Positions 9,053 through 16,549 of a stretch of 44,052 nucleotides of DNA are shown here, one piece after another. The stretch spans positions 25,457-69,508 of the forward strand of contig DBPP01000028.1 of assembly GCA_002305575.1 (NCBI GenBank), read 5' to 3'. The notes under the pieces are model-generated. The model saw nothing but the letters and a program-made list of their open reading frames with translations, ran no database searches and was not told the DNA's origin. The stretch comes from Ruminococcaceae bacterium UBA1417. Its GTDB lineage: Bacteria; Bacillota; Clostridia; Oscillospirales; Acutalibacteraceae. Position 1 is the first letter of the stretch, and the number at the start of each line of letters is the position of its first letter. Made by a program: the position numbers and the translations under genes.

Positions 9053-9118
9053 GGGCGGATAGGGGCTAGAAGGGCAGACAATCCGTCTGTTCACAGATTG
9101 TTTACAAAATAAAAACAA

Positions 9119-9133
9119 AAATAATAATTATTC
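9119..9133. promoter_or_regulatory. Putative PerR box
   Basis: AAATAAT-A-ATTATTC matches the 7-1-7 PerR/Fur-type box TTATAAT-N-ATTATAA at 10 of 14 half-site positions, with a perfect AATAATTATT core (9123-9132). It sits 3 bases upstream of the perR -35 box, where bound repressor would block the promoter. Autoregulation by PerR is therefore likely, as in other Firmicutes. Confidence 0.55.
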
Positions 9134-9136
9134 CTA

Positions 9137-9165
9137 TTTACAAATGGAAATCCGTGTGCTATAAT
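9137..9165 (+). promoter_or_regulatory. perR-rubrerythrin promoter
   Basis: TTTACA (9137-9142) and a perfect TATAAT (9160-9165) are separated by 17 bp, about 40 bases before perR. Confidence 0.8.
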
Positions 9166-9206
9166 AGGGACAACAAGCCGGACAACGGCATGTGGGAGGT
9201 GACAAA

Positions 9207-9617
9207 ATGGCAGTTCGGGAGAACTTCAGCCGCAAGCGAGAAGCCATCTATGAAACACTGTGTTCCACCAAGGTGCATCCGACAGCGGAATGGGTGTATG
9301 AAGCGCTCAAACCCGATTATCCGGACCTGAGTCTGGGCACGGTTTACCGCAATCTAAAAAAATTCTGCGAGACCGGCAAGATCCGCCGTGTTGGCGTGAT
9401 CAACGGGCAGGAGCACTTTGACGGCGACGTTTCCAGACACAGCCATTTTGTGTGCAGCGCGTGCGGTCGTGTGCTCGATATTTTCGAGTCGCTTGTCGAG
9501 GAAGAAACCGTGGCAATGCTGGAAGAAAAGTATAACCTTTCCATTGAGAACGAGGATATACTTTTCAACGGTATTTGCCCCGATTGTCAAAAAAAGGCGG
9601 TTCAACCGTCAGCATAA
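9207..9617 (+). CDS. perR: Peroxide-responsive repressor PerR (Fur family)
   Basis: A 136-residue Fur-family metalloregulator that represses peroxide-defence genes until its Fe site is oxidised. The N-terminal winged helix includes LSLGTVYRNL. The regulatory-site residues His24, Asp72, His78, His80 and Asp91 fall at exactly the spacing of B. subtilis PerR His37, Asp85, His91, His93 and Asp104; Asp at the last position separates PerR from Fur. Two CxxC pairs (CSAC, CPDC) form the structural Zn site. The ATG at 9207 follows GGGAGGTG (9194-9201); the GTG at 9192 would overlap that site. It is co-transcribed with rubrerythrin 23 bases downstream. Confidence 0.9.
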   Translation: MAVRENFSRKREAIYETLCSTKVHPTAEWVYEALKPDYPDLSLGTVYRNLKKFCETGKIRRVGVINGQEHFDGDVSRHSHFVCSACGRVLDIFESLVEEETVAMLEEKYNLSIENEDILFNGICPDCQKKAVQPSA

Positions 9618-9640
9618 TTTCAGTATAGGAGGATATTAAA

Positions 9641-10186
9641 ATGGCAAAGTTTGTATGTACGGTATGTGGTTATGTGTATGAGGGCGATGCAGCGCCTGAG
9701 TTCTGCCCGGTCTGCAAGGCGCCGGCTTCCAAGTTCCAGAAGCAGGATGAGGAAATGAGCTGGGCGGCTGAGCATGTTGTCGGCGTTGCACAGGGCGTCA
9801 GCGAAGACATCCTCGCGGATCTCCGCGCGAACTTCCAGGGCGAGTGCACGGAAGTCGGCATGTATCTTGCGATGGCGCGTGTCGCGCATCGTGAAGGCTA
9901 TCCGGAAATCGGCCTGTACTGGGAAAAGGCCGCTTACGAAGAGGCGGAGCATGCTGCGAAGTTTGCGGAGCTGCTCGGCGAGGTCGTAACGGACAGCACG
10001 AAGAAGAACCTCGAAATGCGTGTGGAGGCGGAGAACGGCGCTACGGCCGGCAAGTTTGACCTTGCGAAGCGCGCGAAGGCTGCGAACCTCGACGCGATCC
10101 ACGACACCGTTCATGAAATGGCTCGCGACGAGGCCCGTCACGGCAAGGCTTTCGCTGGCCTGCTGAAGAGATATTTCGGCAAGTAA
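9641..10186 (+). CDS. Reverse rubrerythrin (rubredoxin domain N-terminal)
   Basis: A 181-residue non-haem iron peroxidase that reduces hydrogen peroxide in the anaerobic cytosol. The rubredoxin-like Fe(Cys)4 site is N-terminal (Cys6, Cys9, Cys22, Cys25), opposite to classical rubrerythrin. The ferritin-like diiron domain follows, with Glu/His motifs in GECTEVGMYL, YEEAEHAAKF and MARDEARHGKAF. This domain order is the 'reverse rubrerythrin' of clostridia, which are PerR targets. AGGAGG (9627-9632) precedes the ATG at 9641. It forms a two-gene operon with perR and ends at a strong terminator. Confidence 0.92.
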   Translation: MAKFVCTVCGYVYEGDAAPEFCPVCKAPASKFQKQDEEMSWAAEHVVGVAQGVSEDILADLRANFQGECTEVGMYLAMARVAHREGYPEIGLYWEKAAYEEAEHAAKFAELLGEVVTDSTKKNLEMRVEAENGATAGKFDLAKRAKAANLDAIHDTVHEMARDEARHGKAFAGLLKRYFGK

Positions 10187-10212
10187 GCCAACGGCTCAAG
10201 ACCTGAATTTTT

Positions 10213-10246
10213 GAGACACCTGTCCATTGGATGGGTGTCTCTTTTT
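10213..10246 (+). terminator. Intrinsic terminator of the perR-rubrerythrin operon
   Basis: GAGACACC (10213-10220) pairs perfectly with GGTGTCTC (10234-10241) around 13 bases and is followed by five T. Confidence 0.9.
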
Positions 10247-10705
10247 GTACCCGTTTGTAAACAGGAAATTCGGGACGCCGACTTTCGCTTCCATTTTTTT
10301 GCCATAGGGCAGATGGCTTTTCACCGTGTTTGCAGAACGGTCCGGTACGCTGGCCATAGCACACGCGTGTATTTCCTTGCAATCAAACACGCGGATTGCC
10401 AGACGCTGGTCTTTGCGCAGCATGGTAAAAATCTCATCCATCAGCCGGGATGGATTCCCGATGCTTCAGCGCGGTCTGCGGACAAGAATGCGGCGGTTCT
10501 TCGTGCCAATCCATGACCGTCTCGTCTTCGCCGGCCATTTCCGTATACAGAACGGACCTTTTCTTTTTGCGACCATCCAGGATCCCTGTACACCAATTTG
10601 CCTGACGCATGTGAACGGTCCGGCTGACAAAGATTCTGGAACGCTTTGCTCTTTGTGTGGATTGTGGTGCGCATGGCGCCGGCCTGGATGATGGGCACCG
10701 TTTAT
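10247..10705 (-). pseudogene. Frame-broken remnant resembling a sigma-70-like gene
   Basis: This gap has no intact gene, but the minus strand carries protein-like pieces in different frames. From about 10441 down to 10253, MDEIFTMLRKDQRLAIRVFD continues to SANTVKSHLPYGKKMEAK, which resembles the region 4 helix-turn-helix of ECF-type sigma factors. Upstream pieces such as LDGRKKKRSVLYTEMAGED (10434-10709 frame) and TTIHTKSKAFQNL (10441-10698 frame) would join only through frameshifts; one join lies near 10440, where one frame stops at 10434 and the next opens at 10441. The family call is tentative, while the decay by frameshift is clearer. Confidence 0.45.
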
Positions 10706-10738
10706 TCAAACCCTGGCTGCACGCTTAGAGGCAATGTG

Positions 10739-11407
10739 TCAGAGCCTGTTGGGTGAAGTGTCCCGGAGCAAGCGCACGAATGCTTCCAAGATTCGCGCGC
10801 CGTCTACGGTGTCTGTGCGCCGGTGTGCAAAGCCCATACGCTCGGGGTGGAACTGTACGCCGAGAATCAGGCCGTTTTCATGGACAAAACCCTCGTTGAT
10901 GCCGTCCGCGCTGGTGCACGTTGCAAGCAGACCGTGACCCAGCTTTCCAACGGCCTGATGGTGCGCGCTGTTCACGCAGAAATCATCCCCATATAAGCCG
11001 CGCAAAAGAGGGTGGCAGGCGTGCACGGCGTGCACGTTGTCCCCCGCCGCACCCAGAGCCACATGGTGTGCCGGCACAGGGACGTCCTGCAATAAATTGC
11101 CGCCAAACGCGACGTTGAGGACCTGATGGCCACGGCAGATTCCGAGAATTGGCCTGTCGCTTGAGAAGAACAGACGGACCAGCGCCAATTCATCGCGGTC
11201 CCGACTGTCATCAATGTCGTAGCTTGCGGTGTTGGTTTGCCCGTACAACGCTGGATTCATATCGGCGCCGCCGGGCAGCAGTAACCCGCTGCAGGCCGCA
11301 GCATCTTCCAGATGCATGGAAAGCACGGGCTGTGCGCCGCAGGCGAGGAGTGCGGCCGTGTAGTTGGTAAAATCCCCGTGGTTTCCACGGATAAAAACAG
11401 TTTTCAT
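10739..11407 (-). CDS. Class I glutamine amidotransferase, PuuD/PA2625 type
   Basis: A 222-residue protein of the gamma-glutamyl-GABA hydrolase subfamily, which cleaves gamma-glutamyl amides. The nucleophile is in LGICRGHQVLN (about Cys92). SAHHQAV and GVQFHPERMG follow; the latter carries the triad His and Glu. LLLPGGADMNPALYG is typical of PuuD-like proteins. The start at 11407 (minus strand) has GAGAGGG upstream. No polyamine genes accompany it, so the true substrate is open. No clear terminator separates it from the remnant downstream. Confidence 0.82.
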   Translation of the reverse strand: MKTVFIRGNHGDFTNYTAALLACGAQPVLSMHLEDAAACSGLLLPGGADMNPALYGQTNTASYDIDDSRDRDELALVRLFFSSDRPILGICRGHQVLNVAFGGNLLQDVPVPAHHVALGAAGDNVHAVHACHPLLRGLYGDDFCVNSAHHQAVGKLGHGLLATCTSADGINEGFVHENGLILGVQFHPERMGFAHRRTDTVDGARILEAFVRLLRDTSPNRL

Positions 11408-11474
11408 AGGAGATCCCTCTCTTAAATACCGGCATATCTGTATGTTTCAACGGAAAAATTTGCCTGCAAAGATT

Positions 11475-11502
11475 TTGAAAAAATTGTATTCCGCTATAGA
11501 AT
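11475..11502 (+). promoter_or_regulatory. Possible promoter of the VanY-like gene
   Basis: TTGAAA (11475-11480) and TAGAAT (11497-11502) are spaced by 16 bp in a very AT-rich gap. Other AT-rich -10 candidates lie close by, so the exact start is uncertain. Confidence 0.4.
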
Positions 11503-11590
11503 AGTATAACAGATATGTGATATACTTTACAACGTGAAGAAATGGAAAAAGGAAAAGCGGACGTTTGCCCGCGAAAGGATAGGTGCCGGA

Positions 11591-12508
11591 ATGCGGTCGA
11601 AACGAAAAGAAGCAATTATTCGCAAAAAACGGGAGAAAAGAAAGCAGGCGATCGCAGAAAAATTGGAGCAATGGCGCGGAGGAATATATGCCGTTATCCG
11701 ACGTAAACAGGCGCTTACCGTGTTGACGATTGCCTTTGGCATTCTGTTTGCGCTGGGGATTACGGCCATACTTGCCGCGCCACATCGCGGCGAGGCGCCT
11801 GTGCAGGCTGCCGCACCGGCGCAGGCGGAACCTGTGGAGGGGCAGACGGAGAGCGGCGCGCAGAAGGAAACCGGGACGGCAGAACCGGCGTCCGAACCGA
11901 GCCGGGAGGCAGCGGGGACAGCCGTCATCGACGCGGATTATGAGCAGCTTGAGGATTGGTCCCTGGTGCTGGTCAACGACGTGGTGCCCCTGCCCGAGGA
12001 TTTTGTGATCACACCGCAGTTGTACAACGATGTGCAGATCAATTCCCGAATCTATACGGTGCTGCGCGACCTGCTGCGCGACGCTTCGAACGCCGGCGTG
12101 ACGCTCTGGGTGGCCTCGGCATACCGCAGCGTGGAGGAACAGGAGCAAATTCTGGAAAATGCCATTCAAAACCGCATGAACGACTATGGGATGACTCGCG
12201 AGGAAGCGGAGGAGAACGCCCTGCTGACTATACAAAAGCCGGGACACAGCGAGCACCACACCGGCCTTGCCGTCGATTTCAACGACGTTTCACGGGATTT
12301 TAAAAATACGGACGCCTATGCGTGGCTGATGGAAAATGCGGCCAATTACGGGTTCGTGGAGCGGTATCCGGAGGACAAGGTGGACATCACCGGCATCGAT
12401 TACGAGTGCTGGCATTTCCGCTATGTGGGCCGTGACAATGCCAGCGCGATGAACAGCCTCGATATGTGTCTCGAGGAATACGTGCTCTACTTGAAAAATC
12501 AGGCATAG
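11591..12508 (+). CDS. Membrane-anchored D-Ala-D-Ala carboxypeptidase, VanY/M15B
   Basis: Zn-dependent peptidase that trims the D-Ala end of peptidoglycan stem peptides outside the cell. The product is 305 residues from the ATG at 11591; an in-frame GTG at 11534 would add 19 basic residues. A Lys/Arg-rich cytosolic tail and one membrane helix (ALTVLTIAFGILFALGITAI) are followed by an Ala/Pro/Glu/Gln linker and the M15 domain. SAYRS, SEHHTGLAVDF and ECWHFRYVG supply the Zn ligands and catalytic Glu. A lone vanY-like gene with no vanRS neighbours points to wall maintenance, not glycopeptide resistance. Confidence 0.87.
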   Translation: MRSKRKEAIIRKKREKRKQAIAEKLEQWRGGIYAVIRRKQALTVLTIAFGILFALGITAILAAPHRGEAPVQAAAPAQAEPVEGQTESGAQKETGTAEPASEPSREAAGTAVIDADYEQLEDWSLVLVNDVVPLPEDFVITPQLYNDVQINSRIYTVLRDLLRDASNAGVTLWVASAYRSVEEQEQILENAIQNRMNDYGMTREEAEENALLTIQKPGHSEHHTGLAVDFNDVSRDFKNTDAYAWLMENAANYGFVERYPEDKVDITGIDYECWHFRYVGRDNASAMNSLDMCLEEYVLYLKNQA

Positions 12509-12512
12509 CAGC

Positions 12513-12552
12513 CGGGGAAAGGCGCAGAAAAGCGCTTTTCCCCGATTTTATT
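12513..12552 (+). terminator. Terminator after the VanY-like gene
   Basis: CGGGGAAAGGCGC (12513-12525) and GCGCTTTTCCCCG (12532-12544) form a 13-bp stem with one G-U pair and a six-base loop, followed by ATTTTATT. The gltX -35 box begins at 12554, directly after it. Confidence 0.85.
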
Positions 12553-12553
12553 A

Positions 12554-12582
12554 TTGCAAAATTGTCACTGCGGATATATAAT
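12554..12582 (+). promoter_or_regulatory. gltX promoter
   Basis: TTGCAA (12554-12559), a 17-bp spacer and a perfect TATAAT (12577-12582). The leader is only about 35 bases, so no T-box or riboswitch precedes gltX. Confidence 0.75.
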
Positions 12583-12623
12583 AAACTCTATATATTGGTA
12601 TTCTGACAGGAATGGTGATTTTT

Positions 12624-14075
12624 ATGGTACGCACACGCTTTGCGCCGAGCCCGACGGGCTTTATGCATGTCGGCAATCTCAGGACGGCGCTGTACGAGTA
12701 TCTCGTTGCGAAATCGCAGGGCGGCACCTTTGTGCTGCGCATTGAGGACACCGATCAGGAACGCTATGTGGAAGGCGCGACAGACGTGATCTACAATACG
12801 CTGCAACAGGTTGGCCTGCAGCACGATGAAGGCCCCGACATCGGCGGCGCATTCGGCCCGTACATTCAAAGCGAGCGCAAGGCCCTGTATAAGCCGTATG
12901 CGGAACAGCTCGTTCGGGAGGGTAAAGCCTACTATTGCTTCTGCACGAAGGAACGGCTTGAGTCCATCCACGCGGCGGATGCTTTCGGCGGTTATGACCG
13001 CTATTGCCGCGATCTACCGCAGGAGGAGGTGCAGCGCCTGCTCGATGCGGGTACGCCGTATGTCATCCGACAGAAGATGCCGCTCGAGGGTTCCACCTCG
13101 TTTGAAGACGCAGTATACGGCACGATCACGATCGAGAACAAGGAAATCGAGGACCAGATCCTTCTCAAGTCGGACGGTTATCCGACCTATAACTTTGCGA
13201 ATGTCATTGACGATCATCTGATGCATATCACGCATGTTGTGCGCGGTTGCGAGTATTTAACTTCCACACCGAAGTACAACCTGCTGTATGAGGCGTTCGG
13301 CTGGGAGAAGCCGATCTATGTGCACCTGCCGCTGATCATGGGCAAAAATGAGGATGGTTCGGTCTCGAAGCTTTCAAAACGCCATGGTTCCACGAGCTTT
13401 CAGGGGCTGCTGGACGAGGGGTATCTTGCGCCGGTGATTACGAACTACATCGCGCTGCTCGGCTGGTGCCCGAAGGACAATCAGGAGATTTTCACGCTGG
13501 CAGAGCTTGAAAAGGCGTTTTCGATCGACGGCATCAGCAAATCCCCGGCCGTTTTTGATTACGACAAATTGCTTTGGTTCAATGAGGAATACATCCGCAG
13601 GATGGATGGAGAAACGTTCCGTCGAAATGCGATGCCGTATTATCGGGAAGTGTTCGGCGACGCAGAAAAACCGTGGGCTGTGCTCGATACGATTTTGCAG
13701 CCGCGCATCTCGAAATTCAAGGAGATTCCATCGCTGCTCGCTTTCTTTAAAGAATTGCCCGACTATGCGGCCGATCTCTTCGTGAACAAGAAGAGTAAGA
13801 CAAATTTCGAAAATGCGCCTGCCATGCTTGAGGCAGCAATCCAAACGCTGGAGCAGGTCGACACCTGGGAGATGGACGCCATTCACGACGCGTTGATCGC
13901 CCTTGCCCAGCAGCTCGGCGTTAAAAACGGCACGCTGCTCTGGCCGGTGCGCATCGCGGCAGCGGGGCAGACCGTGACGCCCGGTGGCGCGATGGAGATT
14001 CTTGCGGTGCTCGGTCGTGAAGAGGCCCTGCGTCGTTTGGCCGTGGGCCTTGAAAAACTGCATGCAAACCGATAA
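12624..14075 (+). CDS. gltX: Glutamyl-tRNA synthetase
   Basis: Class I aminoacyl-tRNA synthetase that charges tRNA-Glu with glutamate. The product is 483 residues. The HIGH-type motif is in FAPSPTGFMHVGNL at the N-terminus and the KMSKS-type motif is VSKLSKRHGS at about residue 245. The ATG at 12624 is preferred because it puts AGGA (12608-12611) at 12 bases; an ATG at 12612 abuts the site. It is followed after 24 bases by glnS. Having a dedicated GlnRS next door suggests this GluRS need not mischarge tRNA-Gln, but discrimination cannot be read from the sequence by eye. Confidence 0.95.
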   Translation: MVRTRFAPSPTGFMHVGNLRTALYEYLVAKSQGGTFVLRIEDTDQERYVEGATDVIYNTLQQVGLQHDEGPDIGGAFGPYIQSERKALYKPYAEQLVREGKAYYCFCTKERLESIHAADAFGGYDRYCRDLPQEEVQRLLDAGTPYVIRQKMPLEGSTSFEDAVYGTITIENKEIEDQILLKSDGYPTYNFANVIDDHLMHITHVVRGCEYLTSTPKYNLLYEAFGWEKPIYVHLPLIMGKNEDGSVSKLSKRHGSTSFQGLLDEGYLAPVITNYIALLGWCPKDNQEIFTLAELEKAFSIDGISKSPAVFDYDKLLWFNEEYIRRMDGETFRRNAMPYYREVFGDAEKPWAVLDTILQPRISKFKEIPSLLAFFKELPDYAADLFVNKKSKTNFENAPAMLEAAIQTLEQVDTWEMDAIHDALIALAQQLGVKNGTLLWPVRIAAAGQTVTPGGAMEILAVLGREEALRRLAVGLEKLHANR

Positions 14076-14099
14076 AGGGGAAAGGTACGGGTATTAGAT

Positions 14100-15785
14100 A
14101 TGAGTGAAGAAATCAAAAAAGAACCGGTTGTCGAGAGCACCAGCTTTATCGACGACTTTGTGATCGAGGATATTGCGCCGGGTGGCCGGTATGCCGGCAT
14201 GACCGTCCACACGCGTTTTCCGCCGGAGCCGAACGGCTACCTGCACATCGGCCATGCGAAGGCGATTTATATCGACTTCGGTACTGCGGAACGTTTCAAC
14301 GGTATGTGCAACCTGCGCATGGATGATACCAACCCCACAAAGGAGGACGTCGAGTACGTCGATGCAATCCAGGAGGATATTCGCTGGCTTGGCTACAATT
14401 GGGACGATCGTTTCTACTATGCCTCCGACTATTTTGAAAAAATGTACGAGGCGGCCGAAGAGCTGATTGAAAAAGGGCTGGCTTACGTCTGTGAGTTGAC
14501 ACCCGACCAGATGCGCGAAATGCGCGGCGATCTGACGACGCCGGCGCAGAGTCCGTATCGGGACCGCCCCAAGGCCGAAAGCCTCGATTTGTTCCGCCGC
14601 ATGCGTGCGGGTGAGTTTGAGGACGGCCGCATGACGTTGCGTGCCAAAATCGACCTTGCCTCCGGAAATTTCAATATGCGCGACCCGGTCATTTACCGCA
14701 TCAACCATCAGCCGCATCATCGCACCGGCAATACGTGGTGCATCTATCCGATGTACGACTTTGCACACCCGATTGAAGACGCACTCGAACACATCACGCA
14801 TTCGCTCTGCTCGCTGGAGTTTGAGGACCACCGCCCGTTGTACGACTGGGTGGTCGAGCACGTGACGCTGCCTTCGAAGCCGCGGCAGATTGAGTTTGCG
14901 CGCCTTGGCATCAACAATACCGTCATGAGCAAGCGCAAGCTGCGCGCGCTCGTCGAGGGCGGCTACGTCAGCGGCTGGGATGACCCGCGGATGCCGACGC
15001 TCTGCGGTTTGCGCCGCCGCGGCTATACGCCGGCGGCCATCCGCAATTTCAGCGAGCGCAATGGCGTTTCGAAGGTCAATTCCACGGTCGAGTACAGCTT
15101 CCTGGAGCACTGCCTGCGCGAAGATCTCAACCTGACTGCAAAGCGCGTGATGGGCGTTTTGAACCCTGTGAAGCTGATTCTCACGAATTATCCCGCGGAT
15201 CTGAACGAGGAATTCGAAGTTGAAAACAACCCGAACCGTCCCGAGGACGGCACACGCACAGTTACATTTGGCCGCGAGCTGTACGTGGAGGCCGAGGACT
15301 TTATGGCCGAACCGATCCCGAAGTATAAGCGTCTGTCGCCGAACGGTCCGGAATGCCGCCTGAAGGGTACGTACCTGATCCGCTGCACCGGCTATAAAGC
15401 CGATGAAACCGGCAAGGTTGTGGAGATCTACGCGGAATACGATCCGGAGAGCCGCGGCGGTAACCCCGCGGATGGACGCAAAGTGAAGGGCGCGACGATC
15501 CATTGGGTCGATGCGAAAAATGCTTTGGATGCTGAAGTACGCCTTTACGACAACCTTTTCACAGTAGATGATCCGAATACCGAAGATTTTCTGGAGCTGC
15601 TGAACCCGAATTCCCTGCAGGTACTCAAGGGCTGCAAGGTGGAGCCGGGTCTGCGCACCGCAAAGCCGGGCGAGAGTTTCCAGTTTATGCGTCAGGGCTA
15701 TTTCTGCGTCGACAACCGCGATTCAAGTGCGGAACACCTCGTGTTCAACCGCTCGGTTTCACTCAAGGACAGCTTTAAGAAGTAA
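14100..15785 (+). CDS. glnS: Glutaminyl-tRNA synthetase
   Basis: Class I synthetase charging tRNA-Gln directly. The product is 561 residues. The HIGH motif is in FPPEPNGYLHIGHAKAI (about residues 38-54) and the KMSKS-type motif is VMSKRKL (about 275). The C-terminal half forms the two beta-barrel anticodon-binding domains, including NPVKLILTNYPAD. Most Firmicutes lack GlnRS and use the GatCAB amidation route, so this gene is a lineage-restricted feature often explained by transfer from proteobacteria. It probably shares the gltX transcript. Base use looks like its neighbours, so any transfer is old. Confidence 0.95.
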   Translation: MSEEIKKEPVVESTSFIDDFVIEDIAPGGRYAGMTVHTRFPPEPNGYLHIGHAKAIYIDFGTAERFNGMCNLRMDDTNPTKEDVEYVDAIQEDIRWLGYNWDDRFYYASDYFEKMYEAAEELIEKGLAYVCELTPDQMREMRGDLTTPAQSPYRDRPKAESLDLFRRMRAGEFEDGRMTLRAKIDLASGNFNMRDPVIYRINHQPHHRTGNTWCIYPMYDFAHPIEDALEHITHSLCSLEFEDHRPLYDWVVEHVTLPSKPRQIEFARLGINNTVMSKRKLRALVEGGYVSGWDDPRMPTLCGLRRRGYTPAAIRNFSERNGVSKVNSTVEYSFLEHCLREDLNLTAKRVMGVLNPVKLILTNYPADLNEEFEVENNPNRPEDGTRTVTFGRELYVEAEDFMAEPIPKYKRLSPNGPECRLKGTYLIRCTGYKADETGKVVEIYAEYDPESRGGNPADGRKVKGATIHWVDAKNALDAEVRLYDNLFTVDDPNTEDFLELLNPNSLQVLKGCKVEPGLRTAKPGESFQFMRQGYFCVDNRDSSAEHLVFNRSVSLKDSFKK

Positions 15786-15800
15786 CAACAAATTGTTTTT

Positions 15801-15829
15801 GCAGGGCGCCGCAATTTGCGGCGCCCTGC
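15801..15829. other. Perfect 13-bp hairpin between glnS and the kinase gene
   Basis: GCAGGGCGCCGCA (15801-15813) pairs perfectly with TGCGGCGCCCTGC (15817-15829) around a three-base loop. Only two T follow, so it is a weak terminator at best. It ends 6 bases before the AAGGAG ribosome site of the next gene and may act as an mRNA processing or attenuation element. Confidence 0.55.
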
Positions 15830-15847
15830 TTGCACAAGGAGAAAAAT

Positions 15848-16390
15848 ATGGCGGCTCCAATTGTTTTGATTTCCGGTGCCTGTGGGACAGGCAAGACAAC
15901 GGTGGCCCGGCTTTTGGCGGAACGCACTTCTGCTATACGCGCCGTACATATGCACACGGATGATTTCTACGGCTACATCCACAAGGGGTATATTCCGCCC
16001 TGGCAGGCGGAAAGCAACGGCCAGAATCAGACGGTGATCCAGGCCATTGCCGCAGCGGCAGCACAGTACGCATCCGGCGGCTTTACGGTGTATGTGGACG
16101 GTGTCATCGGCCCGTGGTTTCTGGCACCATGGCACGCGCTGGCTGAACGCGGTCTGGATGTGCGCTATCTGGTTTTACGCCCTGATGTGAAAACCACGGT
16201 TTATCGCGTGGCAAAACGTTCTGAAAATGTTGGAGCGCCGCTCGAAGAAGCGGTGGTGCGTCAGATGTGGTGTGAATTTTCCACACTCGGCGCTTACGAA
16301 TCCAATGCGGTGGATACCACAGCGCAGACAGTCGAGGAAACTGTGCGTTGCTTGCAAGCCCTTCTTGAAAACGGCGCTTTTCGGCTTTAA
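15848..16390 (+). CDS. Small P-loop kinase-like protein
   Basis: A 180-residue P-loop NTPase with Walker A GACGTGKTT at residues 10-18. HTDDFYGYIHKGY supplies an Asp pair where nucleoside and small-molecule kinases bind substrate or Mg2+, and an arginine-containing lid (VAKRSENVG) lies in the second half. Size and motifs resemble the AAA_33/chloramphenicol-phosphotransferase-like kinases, whose substrates vary. The ATG at 15848 follows AAGGAG (15836-15841). It is co-directional with glnS and ends at a terminator. I cannot assign a substrate. Confidence 0.7.
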   Translation: MAAPIVLISGACGTGKTTVARLLAERTSAIRAVHMHTDDFYGYIHKGYIPPWQAESNGQNQTVIQAIAAAAAQYASGGFTVYVDGVIGPWFLAPWHALAERGLDVRYLVLRPDVKTTVYRVAKRSENVGAPLEEAVVRQMWCEFSTLGAYESNAVDTTAQTVEETVRCLQALLENGAFRL

Positions 16391-16396
16391 GTACAC

Positions 16397-16437
16397 GAGC
16401 ACAACCGTGGGATATATTCCGCGGTTGCTCTTTTTTT
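16397..16437 (+). terminator. Intrinsic terminator after the kinase gene
   Basis: GAGC-AACCG-GG on the left (16397-16410) pairs with CCGCGGTTGCTC (16419-16430) with a two-base bulge and one G-U pair, followed by seven T. Confidence 0.8.
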
Positions 16438-16444
16438 GATTTAT

Positions 16445-16477
16445 TGTCACCTGAAATTAAAAATAGGTTGACGAATG
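16445..16477. promoter_or_regulatory. Putative BirA operator
   Basis: TTGTCACC (16445-16452), 14 bases, then GGTTGACGA resembles the BirA site TTGTTAACC-N14/16-GGTTAACAA, with one base missing from the left half. The right half contains the birA -35 box, so bound BirA would repress birA-bioY when biotin is plentiful. Confidence 0.4.
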
Positions 16478-16496
16478 ACGTGTGTTGTGGTAAACT
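16468..16496 (+). promoter_or_regulatory. birA-bioY promoter
   Basis: TTGACG (16468-16473) and TAAACT (16491-16496) are separated by 17 bp, about 50 bases before birA. Confidence 0.65.
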
Positions 16497-16549
16497 GAAG
16501 ACGAAAATTTTCAATGTACCGGTGCCGAGTGTGCCGGAAAGGACGGCTT

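Noticed and set aside
11591..12508. Glycopeptide resistance determinant
   Set aside because: The VanY-like peptidase stands alone, with no vanRS, vanHAX or ligase gene nearby, and such proteins are common in susceptible Firmicutes.
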